Below are positions 11,022 to 22,215 of a DNA stretch of 64,000 nt, one piece after another. Both the position numbers and the translations under genes were made by a program. The first letter of the stretch is position 1; every line of letters starts with the position of its first letter. Origin of the DNA: Roridomyces roridus (Eukaryota > Basidiomycota > Agaricomycetes > Agaricales > Mycenaceae); contig JARKIF010000008.1 in NCBI GenBank assembly GCA_029378245.1, positions 2,294,001-2,358,000 of the forward strand, written 5' to 3'. Below the pieces are notes generated by a model that did no database searches, was not told the DNA's origin, and saw only the letters and a list, made by a program, of their open reading frames with translations.

Positions 11022-12984
11022 TCAATCCTGTATTCCCTGGTCCAACTCTGATCTGTATATAGCAAGATTTGAAAGCAACTTGGCCTGTGTGTCGGACATG
11101 AACGATTCGAAGTGCACTATTGACTCTAACTTGGAGATCGTGTCAAGAGCGCGAGGTGTGTTAAAGATGGCTTCTGCGCCCAGCTTCCAACTGGCGATTT
11201 GACACAATGTTTCGAGGGCTTCGTTTTTCACCTCGCATCCTCGTGCACTGTTCCGAGATCAGAGTTTAATGCCGGAGTACATGAGAAGCGACTCTCACCG
11301 GAGAAGTTGTACCAACTTTGGAACTGGGTTTGCGGCCAAGACTTTCGATAAAACAGTCCCGTGGCTTGACAATTCCGCGATCAAACGGCAGGAGTTGAAT
11401 CGGCACCAGAAATCGGGGGAGCCAAGGAGCTCAACCACAAACTCCAGCGCCGTCGTGTGAATTATGCGTTGTGCTCCGAGGGTCAAGCGGGCCATGCGAC
11501 AGAGACTCAAGAGCCACTTGTGGAAGAGGGTAGGCTCATTGCGCCCACTAAAATCATAAAGTGAGTGGCCCGGCCAGATGAGAGGAGTAACCGCAAGCGG
11601 CGACTCGGAGCGCACTTTAACATGGCCTCAATTCTTTCGAAGGGGTCGACCTTCTTGATCGTCGATGCCATGGTAGCCTCCAGTTCTGCGTGACACGCGA
11701 CCGTGTTTATGAGCAAGACTGCCTGGAGAGTAACTCTGGGATGTATTGATGCAATAAGTTCCTGCGTAGATCCCAGAGCATCGGAAGCGACAATGGCTTC
11801 TGCACCGGGCAACCAGAGGGCTATGTGGCTTAGCGAGTTGAGCACTTCTTCGACCATGTTTTCGTCCTTGTCGCTGTGGTAATTACTACGGGATCACACG
11901 AATGCCTTGAAACTCACTTCAGGGTTAATTTCAACTTTTCGACAGCTTGGTGCAATACGCCGATCGGTGCCACGAACGAGCCGTGGGACGTTAACACCGT
12001 AATCAACCTCGCTGTTTCCATTTTTATTTGCGCGTTTGATGAATCGAGAAGCTGTGGGAGCTGTAGAAATGTCGAGGAACTGACTATACTACAGGCACCA
12101 ATTTCAACCCTGGCAAAGTACGATCGAAGGTGGTGTAAGATTGTAACCTTCGTCCCGCTAGCCACATATCTTGATCTAGAGATGTGTCTTGAATCAATTG
12201 CTAACCAAGAAGATGACTGAACGCACCGAAGGTGTGAAGAACAAATATCGAGTACCATCTGGTCAGTCAGTGGCGCCGCGTCACTGAGATGCCATCCCAT
12301 GGCGCGATTATGAAGTGACCAGAGTGCTATCCGGACTAGCAACTCGGTCGCCGATTCGACTGTGCCTGTATTTTTGTCACTATTCAATGCGAACAATAAA
12401 TGAATCCGCCGCGGGAGAATAGAGAGTATTGAAACCCACCCTAGCAGCGATCCCAGCCTTTCGGCAATCCGGTTCAATACATCCACTGGGGCCACCAGCG
12501 ATTCCTGGCCGTACGCTAACGCTGTAATCAGCTTGACCGATTCCAGACGTATGTCCGCATTTGATGACTCTAGGAGCTCCGGGATTTCGCAAAATACGGA
12601 CGAATTAACGATCCTCTGGGATTTCTCCACGTCCAAGTGCGCCATGTAGTCGTCCAGGTGCACACTGGAGTTCAGATGTGACAGGACTCTAAGCTTGGTC
12701 TTGCTAGCCACATATTTGCATCTGGGAACGCTTATCGGATAGATCGTCCTCCCAAAAGAATACACGCACTCAAGGTATGAAGAGAAGATGTCCAAACTGG
12801 CCTCAGTGAGTGATTTATCCTTAGTGTTGACCCGGATATATCCGCGAGCTTGACGATCGTACATGAGCCGCAGAAGTGGTTTGGTCATGGTGTGCAGATT
12901 GATTGTGGCCCCGTTGAGCCCGGGGTTGCTGTCTGACCACCAGCTGAGGAGGCTGACTTGCGACTGGTTTCCCAACGACTGCAT
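11022..12984 (-). CDS. ARM-type helical repeat protein, copy A (intact, 546 aa)
   Basis: Seven exons join in phase: 12984-12770, 12721-12440, 12379-12227, 12175-11918, 11873-11616, 11547-11299 and 11247-11022. The protein starts MQSLGNQ, then SWWSDSNPGL and INLHTMTKPLLRLMY, conserved in all five copies. The rest is built from about four repeats of about 95 residues, each with the pattern SS.F..LPQLL.SSNA.I..E...LIT.L, a SFVAPI.VL helix, then a helix ending IALW. This suggests an armadillo-like alpha solenoid. I recall such proteins as an expanded, uncharacterised family in Mycena-type genomes (unverified). No catalytic motif, signal peptide or membrane segment is visible; a protein-binding role is inference. 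It is divergent from the MYND gene at 13916. This is the only fully intact copy in the window. Confidence 0.85.
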
Positions 12985-13066
12985 GAGGGAGAGAACGAGG
13001 TGGGAGATGCGAAGAGAGATGCAAAACGCACAGCCTTGGTCACAGCAGTGGAAACTGTAAAGGTCG

Positions 13067-13074
13067 TTTATATC
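13067..13074 (-). promoter_or_regulatory. TATA-like box of ARM copy A
   Basis: GATATAAA on the minus strand lies about 85 nt upstream of the ATG at 12984, preceded by TTGACAGCACCT. The same arrangement recurs upstream of ARM copy B (near 27575-27600), which supports a conserved core promoter. Confidence 0.5.
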
Positions 13075-13915
13075 AGGTGCTGTCAAGTGTGTGGGAAGAG
13101 CGTCTTTCGAGAAGGCTTCAAGGAGGTTCATGCTCATATCAGTCGGAGTGGGGCGAACTGAAAAAGTATGCGATTTAGACTCCCGAGATCCAGTTTGTCA
13201 CTCCAGGGTCGATGAGTCCGTCCGGCATAGAACACTTGAAAAATGCAGTGTATCGAACAGAAGAGTAGAAACCGATGCTGTACTAGTAGCGCAATCGAGG
13301 CGATTCGTGAGATGGATAAGTATGTCCCGTCGTGATGGTCGTGAGCAAGAGTGCCTGATGGGAGATCATGTCACTCGGCAATCACTTCGTGATCTAATGA
13401 GTTGATGCCAGCCAAGACTCAAGTTGATGCAGCTTGGATGCAGCGGCGGAGGAGGAGCTGGAAAGGTCTCGAGGAGTTGCTGCTGAGCCAAATTTCATCA
13501 GCTTGCCAACAGCTTGCATGATATGTGGAAAGACATCGGCGGTTGAATAACTTCGATTCTTCGAACCGGAGCTTGGATGTGTTTTTTCTCTTCTCTCTTT
13601 TACCTGTCCATATGCACGACTAAGTACCCAAGACTCAGTGCCCTTCAAGAGCTACCCGCTGGCACTGTACCGACCGTGATGAGATTTCAACTTATTTGTC
13701 ATTGCTAATGAACTGATTTACCATCCTTTGTTCACATCGGCGACGGTTGCCGGTTGTTCGAGTCACTGGAGAAATCCAACTACTCTCTCAGAATATCTAT
13801 CCGCCGGCTCGGCAGTGAGATCGATCAATCGCCAGCTGGCAGGGCGACTCACTCCTCCGCAACTCCCAGTCGCGCTGGCATTTCAGGCCCACCGTGCCAG
13901 TGGCACTCCTCTACG

Positions 13916-15075
13916 ATGGCTCACACATCTGCCCAATCCGACCCTGTGAGTGGAATACTCCCTGACATCCAACTAGCCTTCTCCGATCCTCTCGCGTGGG
14001 AGGAAAGGTGGGAGCGCATCTTCGCTACAGTCGACGGCCAGCCTGTTTTCTCGCTCTCTCGTGCAGAGTGGAGCGTTCAGAAGTTTGCTACATCGATGTT
14101 CATGCAGGACCCAAACCACCAGGACGCCATGATTCGTTGCGCCCGTAACATGCGAAATACTCTATGCGATATTCAGGCGGAGATGACTGGCTTTGCGGCG
14201 CCCTTCCTTCTCGGGAACAACCTGCAGCAGAGATGGATGTCGGCGTCTCCTGCCAAGCGTGGCGAGATCATTCTTGCTGGCCTGGTCGCTGCTTGCACCT
14301 GTACTCCCGGTCTGCACATGGCGCGATGGTATTGCGAAAAAGAACTGAGGGTCGCATCCCACCGACGAGATGGCCGACTGTTCCTGAATCTTTTGGAAGA
14401 GATGATGGTGCAGAACGGGCCGAACGTTGGCTCCCCGGCAACGCCGACTTATATCTCCCACCCTGTGTGGGATGCGATCGTTGCTCATCAGCGGCAAGCG
14501 TCTAACGCTACAACCTGTGAAAAGATCACGCTGCAAAGCTTGTTGGCTGATAGGAATATGCTGATTGGTGAGATCCACTGATTCGACATTCGTGGACACT
14601 CACTGTTGCAGGATTTGTGATACACTTTGCGCTTTGCTCGATTCTCGACATGCCAAGTCTTCCTGGACTTCATCAAAGGAAATATAGTTCCAAGCCCGAA
14701 AAACCCAAATCGAACGAAATACAGGACATAATCCGTGCGGCCTGCGGGAAAGAGAGGTCCGAGGCATTCGGGAAAGCCATGCATCAGACAGGCAAAAGAG
14801 TGTATGCTCAATATAGAGAGGTACACGCAGGGGGGAAACAATTCTGCCAGACTTGCAAGAGGCCCAACGACACGACGACAAAGTACCCGCGCTGCAGAAG
14901 ATGCTGGGATAAAATGCAGAGAGAAGTTTTGTACTGCTCATCGTGCGTACCATCCATTTTTCTTGTTCATTGATTGATGACCATGAATCCCAGCGAATGT
15001 CAAAAGATCGACTGGAAAGCTGGACATAAGAAAGAGTGCGGTAGATCCCTGCGGCTTGAGGATTTGAATCTTTGA
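13916..15075 (+). CDS. MYND zinc-finger protein, copy 1 (354 aa)
   Basis: Three exons, 13916-14567, 14612-14942 and 14994-15075, in phase with introns of 44 and 51 nt. The N-terminal about 250 residues are a helical region shared with the copies at 34374 and 45601 (RWMSASPAKRGEIILAGLVA, DGRLFLNLLEEM). The C-terminus is a complete MYND zinc finger: CQTC, RCRRC, then YCSSEC split across the last intron, DWKAGHKKEC, giving the C6HC ligand set. MYND fingers bind short proline-rich peptides of partner proteins. No SET or other catalytic domain is present, so an adaptor role is likely. The start was chosen because its context aligns with the ATG of the 45601 copy. It is divergent from ARM copy A with a shared intergenic region. 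Confidence 0.85.
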
Positions 15076-15894
15076 CAGTTTGAGTTGAGTCTGTACTTCT
15101 TGTTGTTTTCTTGGGCAAAAATGCGAAGCTCCAATTCAATAATTGTTGTCTGCATGCACGAATACATGAGACTCCGTGCCCTTCAAAAGCTACCGACTTC
15201 CATTTAGGCGTGTTGAAGCCTCCTTTCCTCTAACTGCCATCCAGTTCAAACCACATTCATCGTCATCCGCAGCGAGTATCTGGTGTTATGCCGGGGACCT
15301 AAAATGCTCTTTTTGGGTGCGGCAAAATCTATCTTGAATACGTCTACCCCTGGCTTATGAACATGGATAGACGTTCACCAGGTCTCCGTCCGGCGTCACG
15401 TCGCAGGGGCGCATGTTTATGCGCGCGCTTCTTCACCGCGACCACACTCGGTCCAAACTATTCATCTATTCATCTTCGTGTTTGATTACGCCCGCGGCCC
15501 ATGATGTAGTCGCCATCACGGTCCATTCGCTTGTGGAGATTCTCCCGACTCGCAGTTGAAGCGGCTGGCGGAGGCGGGTGTCGAGTGGGAAAATACATTA
15601 GCGAGGGCGAGGCGGACTCGGTGAGGAGTGCTTGACTAGTCACGTCTTGCGTATGCGGGAAGGCGGGGCTGTGAGCGCCTAGGCTCAAGTTCCGCTGCAA
15701 AGTAAAAGCGGAGCCGTTCAGAAAGAACTGGAGCGGCTTGCGGCCATTGAAAACTTGGGGGAGGATACACTTCAGCAAGGCCGCGTTGGCGGCTAGCCTA
15801 TCGTGTCCTGCGTCTGGGGCAAGTTAATATCGTATTTGCGTATCATTGTACAACAGGGTAGGTACTCTATCTTCCAATTTTTCATTTGCCAACG
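15076..15894. other. Intergenic region between MYND copy 1 and ARM copy B
   Basis: Contains an open frame on the minus strand (15778-15470, about 100 codons) rich in Ser/Pro that I do not recognise and do not call. The part after about 15800 is the 3' flank of ARM copy B, similar to those of copies C and D. Confidence 0.4.
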
Positions 15895-16571
15895 TCAGCC
15901 CTGTATTCCCTGGTCCAACTCTGGTCTGTGTATAGCAAGATTCCGAAGGAATTTGGCCTGCAAGTCGGAGATTGTTGAGCTCCAAACCTCTCTCTGCAAG
16001 ATAGCGTCAAGAGCGCCGGGGGTGTCAAAGATGGCTTTTGCACCCAGCTTCCAACTGCAGATTTGGCACAATGCTGCTAGGGCTTCATGCGCCACCTCCG
16101 ATACATACCCTCCACTGTTCCGAGATCAGATTTCAACGCCGAGAGCACATGAGAAGCGACTCTCACCGGCGGAGAATTTGTAGCAACTTTGGAACTGAGT
16201 TTACGGCCAAGACCTTGGATAAAACAGTCTCATGGCTCGACAATTCCGCGATTAAACGGCAGGAGTCGATTTGCAACCAACGGGGCAACTCAAAGTGTTT
16301 AGCCACAACGTAGTCCAGCACCGGCGTCTCCATTATACGTTGTGCTCCGGATGCGAAGCGGGCAATACGACAGAGGCCAAAGAGCCCCTTGCGGACGACC
16401 GTGTCCTTCGAGTCATTGTGCCTACATCAACGTGAGTGGCTTGCCAGATGAGAAGGTGGGGCACAACTTACTGCAAAAGAAACGCGATCCTCCCGAAGGG
16501 GTCTATCTTCTCAATCGTGGATGCTATGATAGTAGCCTCTAGTTCCGAATGACATGATGTTGTGCTGACGA

Positions 16572-16579
16572 ACACGGCT
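16572..16579. repeat. 8-bp target-site duplication, left copy
   Basis: ACACGGCT precedes the element at 16572-16579 and follows it at 22520-22527. Uninterrupted ARM copies C and D carry a single related site (GAGCACGGCTGCTCGG), which confirms insertion. Confidence 0.92.
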
Positions 16580-16891
16580 ATGGTCGGCGGATTGGTCACG
16601 GTTCAAATTTGATATTTGATCTCCCATTGTTCGTCAATTGATGTCGGCTAGATATGACCGACGGCCTTTTGATACACCCTCCCTTCATGGTCAGGGCCGT
16701 CGCGCAGTGCTTTAAGGGGAGTAATAGTAGTATGCTACCTGTAAGTATGTGTACAGTGTATGCTTTAGTGTATGTCGGTATGAAGTTTGTCCGAGTCCGA
16801 GTCGGCATCCCGTTCCGCGGCGGATCACCTGCCGTAAGTCATCACCCCTTCTTCTCTGCTACTCCCATGGCCGGCAGCTACGACGCGCCAC
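16580..16891 (+). repeat. Left terminal inverted repeat of the 5.94-kb transposon
   Basis: Begins ATGGTCGGCGGATTGGTCAC. It contains a TTTGATATTTGATCTCCC block, GTCGGCTAGATATGACCGAC, and TGCTTTAAGGGGAG, and ends with GCGGCGGATCACC and CTACTCCCATGGCC. All recur inverted at 22216-22519. Confidence 0.93.
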
Positions 16892-17114
16892 GGGCGTGAA
16901 TGCATACCAAGTCGCGCATACCAACGCCGACGCGAATTCGCGTGTGGGGATGTCTGCGCGCCTTGTCTGCGCCGACACGCTCTTCTCGGCTAACTTGACC
17001 CTCGCTCCACTCAGTGGCACAACAACCTCCTCGAACAATGGGACTACGTGCCTCGCATCACGCGCCGACCAACTACAAGCTAAGCGCAGCGCACAATGGG
17101 CCATCCTGCCCCGG

Positions 17115-17122
17115 TATAAATA
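17115..17122 (+). promoter_or_regulatory. TATA box of the left accessory gene
   Basis: TATAAATA in the context CCGGTATAAATACCC, 47 bp upstream of the ATG at 17170, just inside the left TIR. Confidence 0.6.
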
Positions 17123-17169
17123 CCCAGCCCGTATTCACCCTCCTTCCACTCATTACCCACTCTACTCAT

Positions 17170-18928
17170 ATGGCGTCCGACACCACTCTCTGCAAGGGCA
17201 GCAACCTCGGTGACGGCTGTAATGGCGAGTTCCCCAATAAGACAACCCCTGGCCTCTGCCAGAAATGCGCCCTTCTTGAGAAAGCGGGGGATGATGATGC
17301 TGCCAAAGACAAGTTCGAGGTGTGTACATTTCATTTCAAGTTTGTCGCAGTTCCTGATTGACGACTCCCAGTCTTACCCTCAATGCATTGACTGTGGTGC
17401 TGCTGCAAAGAATATTAGGAACGACATGTGTTCAAGTTGTGGACGCAAAAGTATGTCTTGTGATCTCAATATTTCCCTTGGCTCATGCCCCAAAGATGCT
17501 GCACAAGCTTCACAGACCACGGCATCTCAGATCAAAGACGCCGCGGTTGCTGCTCGTTCCAATGCATTCCCGGCTCGTCAACTCTCACAGCGCCAGTCTC
17601 AACCCGTGTACGTGTCTTCGGTTGTTGCCCGACCCTCTGACTTACTGTGATTTCCCGCAGCCCTACCCAATCCCGAACAAACTCTAGTCAACCGCGATCG
17701 GCCAAGGGTATCCGACAGATCACCCTCTCCATCGAGGCGCTCCACGCCGTTAAGACCACGATTCACCCTGTCAGTTGGCTCGGTGCACATAGCCGCTCCT
17801 TCCCGGAGACCACAATGTTTGATGGTGTGTAACACAAACTCGAAACACTGGCCGTTTTTGACTCAATACCTGCAGATGCGCTGGATTCTCTCGTTCAGGC
17901 CTTCAATGTGAGCTGGGATGGCCGCTGTGTGGCCAGTCTCACACGGTAATTTTTCATTATCTTCTGATGGTCAATCGTTAATGCCATAGCAGCCAAGACG
18001 TGACGATTCGCTTCCACAGCAATTTGAACTTCTATGTCAACAGCGACTGCGGTACTGTCGGGGAGTTCTACGACACCCACTTTCGCCTTCACAACAGTGC
18101 TTCGTTCCTTCGCATGCCTACGAAATTTAAAGGCACAGCATCGCCGGCCTTGGCTCTTGGGTTATTCATTGAGTTGGAGTGGGTAAGTGCCTATCTCCGC
18201 AGTCATTGGTTCATACAGCCAATAATATTCATCTAGTTCCGGAACAACCATCCGGATGTTACGCCCCCAGCTCTTATGGATGTACCCAAGAAGAATACCA
18301 AGAGGCGCATCTCAGACTCCGCGGAAGAAAGTGCTCCCAAGCGTCCTGGTGAGTTTCGTCATCGCCATCCAGGTTCCGAGTGTAATGTTCCCAAGCCATC
18401 TCCAGGCCTTTCACATCCACCTTTGTGCCACCCCCTACCGCCCCCATTCGCCCGTCCTCCGTTGTCCAACTCAGTATTCACGCCTTCAACGAGCACGGGA
18501 GGGAAGTATTTCCGTGGCCTGGTGGTGACGGTGTCCACGAGACAACCGTCGAGGGCCGGCTTTATAATGATGTTTTATATAAAGGGCGGGATCGCCTTGT
18601 CTATGAGGTCCATGGTCTTTCTTATTCTTTGATCCTACGTGGCTCATATTTTGTGCTCAGCTTGAAATTGACGGGGTCACCTATTTGGCCAAGCGTTCCC
18701 TGGACGTCCCTACCGACCTAGCCTCCTTCACCTCTCATTTGAAGAACCTCAAAGCCACTCATCACCTGTTATACCGGCTCTCCCTTGCCCTCGAGGAGTT
18801 CAACAATATGGCGGAGGATTGTGGAATGACAGCTGAGGTTCACAGTGGTAGGATCTCAAACTTTTCTGAACCTGGCCTCGCACTGACCTTGATAAACAGG
18901 CTTTGAGGTACAGCCTACCTTCCTATAA
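17170..18928 (+). CDS. Alpha-kinase-related protein carried by the transposon (435 aa)
   Basis: Ten exons keep phase from ATG 17170 to TAA 18928, with donors at 17320, 17451, 17608, 17825, 17946, 18183, 18349, 18608 and 18848. The N-terminus is a cysteine module: LGDGCNGEFPNK, GLCQKCALLE, then YPQCIDCGAAAKN and CSSCGRK, suggesting two zinc-binding CxxC pairs. A conserved middle (GTVGEFYDTHF, LALGLFIELEW) is shared with the minus-strand neighbour. The C-terminus, RLVYELEIDGVTYLAKRSLD followed by a helix, resembles the N-lobe of fungal alpha-kinases (MHCK/eEF2K-type) with its AK lysine. The protein then stops, so the C-lobe with the zinc and substrate-loop residues is missing. It is therefore probably catalytically dead or a fragment. 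The alpha-kinase link is from remembered family patterns, not a search. Confidence 0.7.
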
Positions 18929-19979
18929 ATTGAAGCATACAGACTCGCCTTTGATATGGCACCACTTTTGAGGGACACTTTTGAAGAAAACAGCGGCATT
19001 GGGGACTTGCTGATGTTCGTCATAGAGTTCGCCGATACTCCCATTGAGAGTACCGGGAAGGAAATTGTGATTGTTGTGCCACAAGACGAATACATCGTTT
19101 CTGGAGACATTTGATCATTAGTTGAGCGGACAGGCAGACCAATGTTGAACTTACCGAACGAGTGAATAGTCCGAATGTTTCTTCCACTCCGCGTTTACAG
19201 CATCCAGGGCTTCTTGAACAAGATCTGGGATGGGGAGGCGTGAAGCGGGATTCGACACCCAAGTGATAAAAAAACTCACCGGAAACTGCGGCATCGGCGG
19301 GAACACGATTGGAGCTGTAAGGAAGCCAGGATGTGTGCTGTCCACCGGCCATTGGCGTAAAATTGACCATAATCATTCGTCCCAAGCTTCCTTTGGCAGT
19401 ATCACGCATATGGTTGAGTGCCGCAGTCGACATAGAAATAGACGGGGTGCCGGACCCGATCGCTTTCCAAGACGTAGCTGAGACAGGCACCGGAGTCGTC
19501 CAGGTAGGGTTTGGGCCGGCCAACATTTTCTTGCGCTCCTTCCCGGCTTGCATGCGTGCCTGGAATGCGCGCCCAAAGGCTTGGTCTGCCTGAAGCAGCG
19601 TGTCGTCTTGCTGCCCTGTTTCCTTTTGCTCTGCATTCACAAATTAATCCCAACATGACAGACAAGGAAGAAGAATGAATTCTCACCAAGGCGTCGACAT
19701 GTACCACACTGCTCCCCTTTGAAGTTCCGTGCCGCAGCTCCGCAATCGAGACACTGTGCATACTTCTGAGCGCAAGATTAGGACCAAAAATATACCTGCA
19801 CTGAGTGGACTTACCTCTCGGATCGCATATTCGGTCTCGTTACCCTCAAGGCTTTCGAGCATCAGACATCTTGCACAGAGGCCTTCGTAGTCCTTGCGTG
19901 GATAATCGCCATTGCAGCCGTCGCCTAGTTGCTTGCCTATACAGCGGGTGAGACTGGTGCTGTCAGGAATGGCCGCCAT
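18923..19979 (-). CDS. Cysteine-module paralogue of the alpha-kinase-related gene (280 aa)
   Basis: Five exons in phase: 19979-19815, 19765-19687, 19630-19280, 19224-19155 and 19100-18923. The layout parallels the N-terminal about 250 residues of the facing gene: LGDGCNGDYPRK, GLCARCLMLE, QCLDCGAAARN, CGTCRRL, a variable Ser/Thr/Pro-rich linker, then NHNFLPGT, IGELYDEHQQ and a KSVPQKW stretch matching GTVGEFYDTHF and its surroundings. No kinase lobe follows, so it is a stand-alone cysteine/middle-domain protein. It converges on the plus-strand gene and the two coding regions overlap antisense by 6 bp (18923-18928). Function unknown. Confidence 0.7.
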
Positions 19980-20165
19980 CGGTCGAGATGAGTGTAAGAG
20001 ACAAGAGGTCGTTAGTCACGTGTACCGGTCTGCGGCATCTATTGTCTCTTAGCCGACGCGACGCGACTGTTTACTTGGGTTTGACAATGAAGACTATTGT
20101 CTGTCCTTTGGTAATCAAATGAGAACACAAATACATCGGATTTCGAATGCTAGAAGCGCTATTGA

Positions 20166-21754
20166 CTAACTATCCTCCTCAGCCCACGAGATCAACTCTG
20201 CCATTTGTCCGAAAATCACCCATCCGCGGCGAGCCTCAAGCTTGGGAGAGCCAATTTGCTCGTAGGCTTCTTGGGCAGCGTCGTCGAACTCCTGTGGAAC
20301 CCATCGCAATGCCTCGTCCCGCGAAGAAGGGATGGTCTCCCGCAGCGCATTAATGGCGTCCTGGTCGATCTCCTTGCCGAGGAATTCAAGCCCGTAGTTG
20401 GCGGGGTTCCGGAAGATTTCGAGGGGGGGTGCGCCAGAAATCATGACTTTCTTTGGGTTCTTGCGGGGGGTGTGGTAGTTCCAGTAGAGTTTGAATTCAT
20501 CCAGTTTGATTTGAATGATCTTCGACCATAACCAGTGAAACAAATGGCTGGCAAAAGACTCAGCAGGCAAACAGCGCAGTCTTGAACTCGGGCACTGACA
20601 TATGGAGCTCACTGGAAGCGTTGAATAGACCATTGGTTTTACCGTCCTCAATCAAATCACGCAGATTGCGACCGATGGTCTTAACCAGCCATTTCCACAG
20701 ATTCTCGATCGGAATATTATTGACGCTCTTGAGGGCCATGAAAACCGGCCACGTCCTGGTGTCAACGTTGGGTGTAAGAATTTTTCTGTGGCTCGTATTA
20801 CGACAAGCACATGTAAGGAAGCTATCAGAAACGCACCGTATAGCAGACTGAATGGCGTAGATAAATCCAGTTTCAGAGCCGTCATCAACAGTCACCTGCA
20901 TTGGGAAAACTTGAGAAAACATGAGCCGGATGCGCCGAAACAAGTTTGAAAACTGCTCACCTCCGAATTCCTCAAGCAGATCGAGATAGAGGTGGCCGAC
21001 GACCGCCGAATGTCTGGCATCAGGGACTGCAACTAACCCGCAGAGAAGACCAGAGGCCTTGTCTCGGAAACCGTAGATCGAGATACCCACTGGACCCATG
21101 CGAAGGGCCGCTGTAGCGAGTTTCTCGTGGCCGTCACAATGGAGCTCTTGGAAGACACCCTGCGCTGTGAGGTTCGTGCGGATGATCTTGTCCTTGTTGC
21201 CAGGATACCGCTGCTTGGATGTCCCCGGGGCATTGTCCTTCATGATCTGCCGGACTGTATCCCTGGTAGATAGATGCATCAGTGTAAATATACACGCAAT
21301 TAGGGAGAATGTGAACGCACCGAGGGATCTGATAGCCGTCCAACGCGAGAAAAGTCTTCATGGCGTCTGGCCCGTTTGTTTTGTTGACGTCGTCGTCCAA
21401 TTTGTCGCAGATGAGCGTGGTTGCAACAGACACGGGCGGTGGCTTGCGGACAGTCGGGATGTTGAACTGCTTGTTCAGTTCTTTGAGCTTGGTGGCTCTA
21501 CATTGAGAGGTTTGTTAATTTATTGGGCAGGAGGCCATGCAACACGTACTTGATATGATATTGGTGCTCATCCGCCAAGTTCTGGATTCGTTGTTTGGCT
21601 GAAAGCTTCAGGCTGGCGTAACTGAGGAGAGCGGCACGGAGTACATCATCCGAGGGCGCTATGCGAAAGGAATAAATCAAAGGCTCGCATGTCGTGGACT
21701 GTCCAACTTACGCTCCCCATTATCGACTCCGTTCTTCCCCTTAGTATTGGCCAT
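20166..21754 (-). CDS. Integrase-core (rve-like DDE) transposase, 423 aa
   Basis: Seven exons keep phase: 21754-21712, 21658-21550, 21497-21321, 21262-20961, 20909-20837, 20785-20600 and 20547-20166; introns 50-58 nt. The core has the marks of an rve-fold integrase: D in LHCDGHEKL (about D153), GPVGISIYGFRDKASGLL, D in VTVDDGSETG (about D219) and E in NIPIENLWKWL (about E262), followed by HLFHWLW, DEFKLYWNYH and a conserved C-terminal domain. No N-terminal zinc finger or C-terminal chromodomain is visible. I recall such proteins as uncharacterised 'integrase core' proteins of Agaricomycetes. Position inside near-identical TIRs with a perfect TSD makes it the probable transposase. All key residues are present, so it may be active. 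Confidence 0.85.
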
Positions 21755-21823
21755 TGTTGGGTGCAGGTGTTGGAATGAGAACTCGAGCGAGGGTGTTTGT
21801 ATGAGAGAGGAGGATGAGGAGGG

Positions 21824-21831
21824 ATATATAA
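21824..21831 (-). promoter_or_regulatory. TATA box of the transposase gene
   Basis: CTTATATATCCC on the minus strand, about 70 bp upstream of the ATG at 21754. The rest of 21755-22215 holds no gene and is the promoter and subterminal region of the transposon. Confidence 0.55.
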
Positions 21832-22215
21832 GCGAGCCGGGCGTGCATTGTTTGCACCAGGTCTATTGTTCGCTGGTGAAGATTTCGCCGTACATGAATG
21901 GCCCAGACACCGGGTGGCACATTGAACGACAGTGATACACGCGAACGAGCCATGCACTCATCCCCGCACGCGAAATCGCGCCGGGGGTGGCGGACATGGC
22001 TTTGATCCCGTTAACGCAGTCGTGAGGCCTTGAGGAATGTACAATGGTACCAGAGGAAAGTGCCGCCGAGCGATAGACGTGTGAGCGCAACATAAGTGGG
22101 CAATGACAACACAAGTCGTTGGCGGTGGGTGTCGGGGGCGGACAGCTGTACCAGGTGACACGTCGGATAGATACATACCTCAGCGACCTCCGTCCCTGAT
22201 TCCCTCGTTTTCGCG

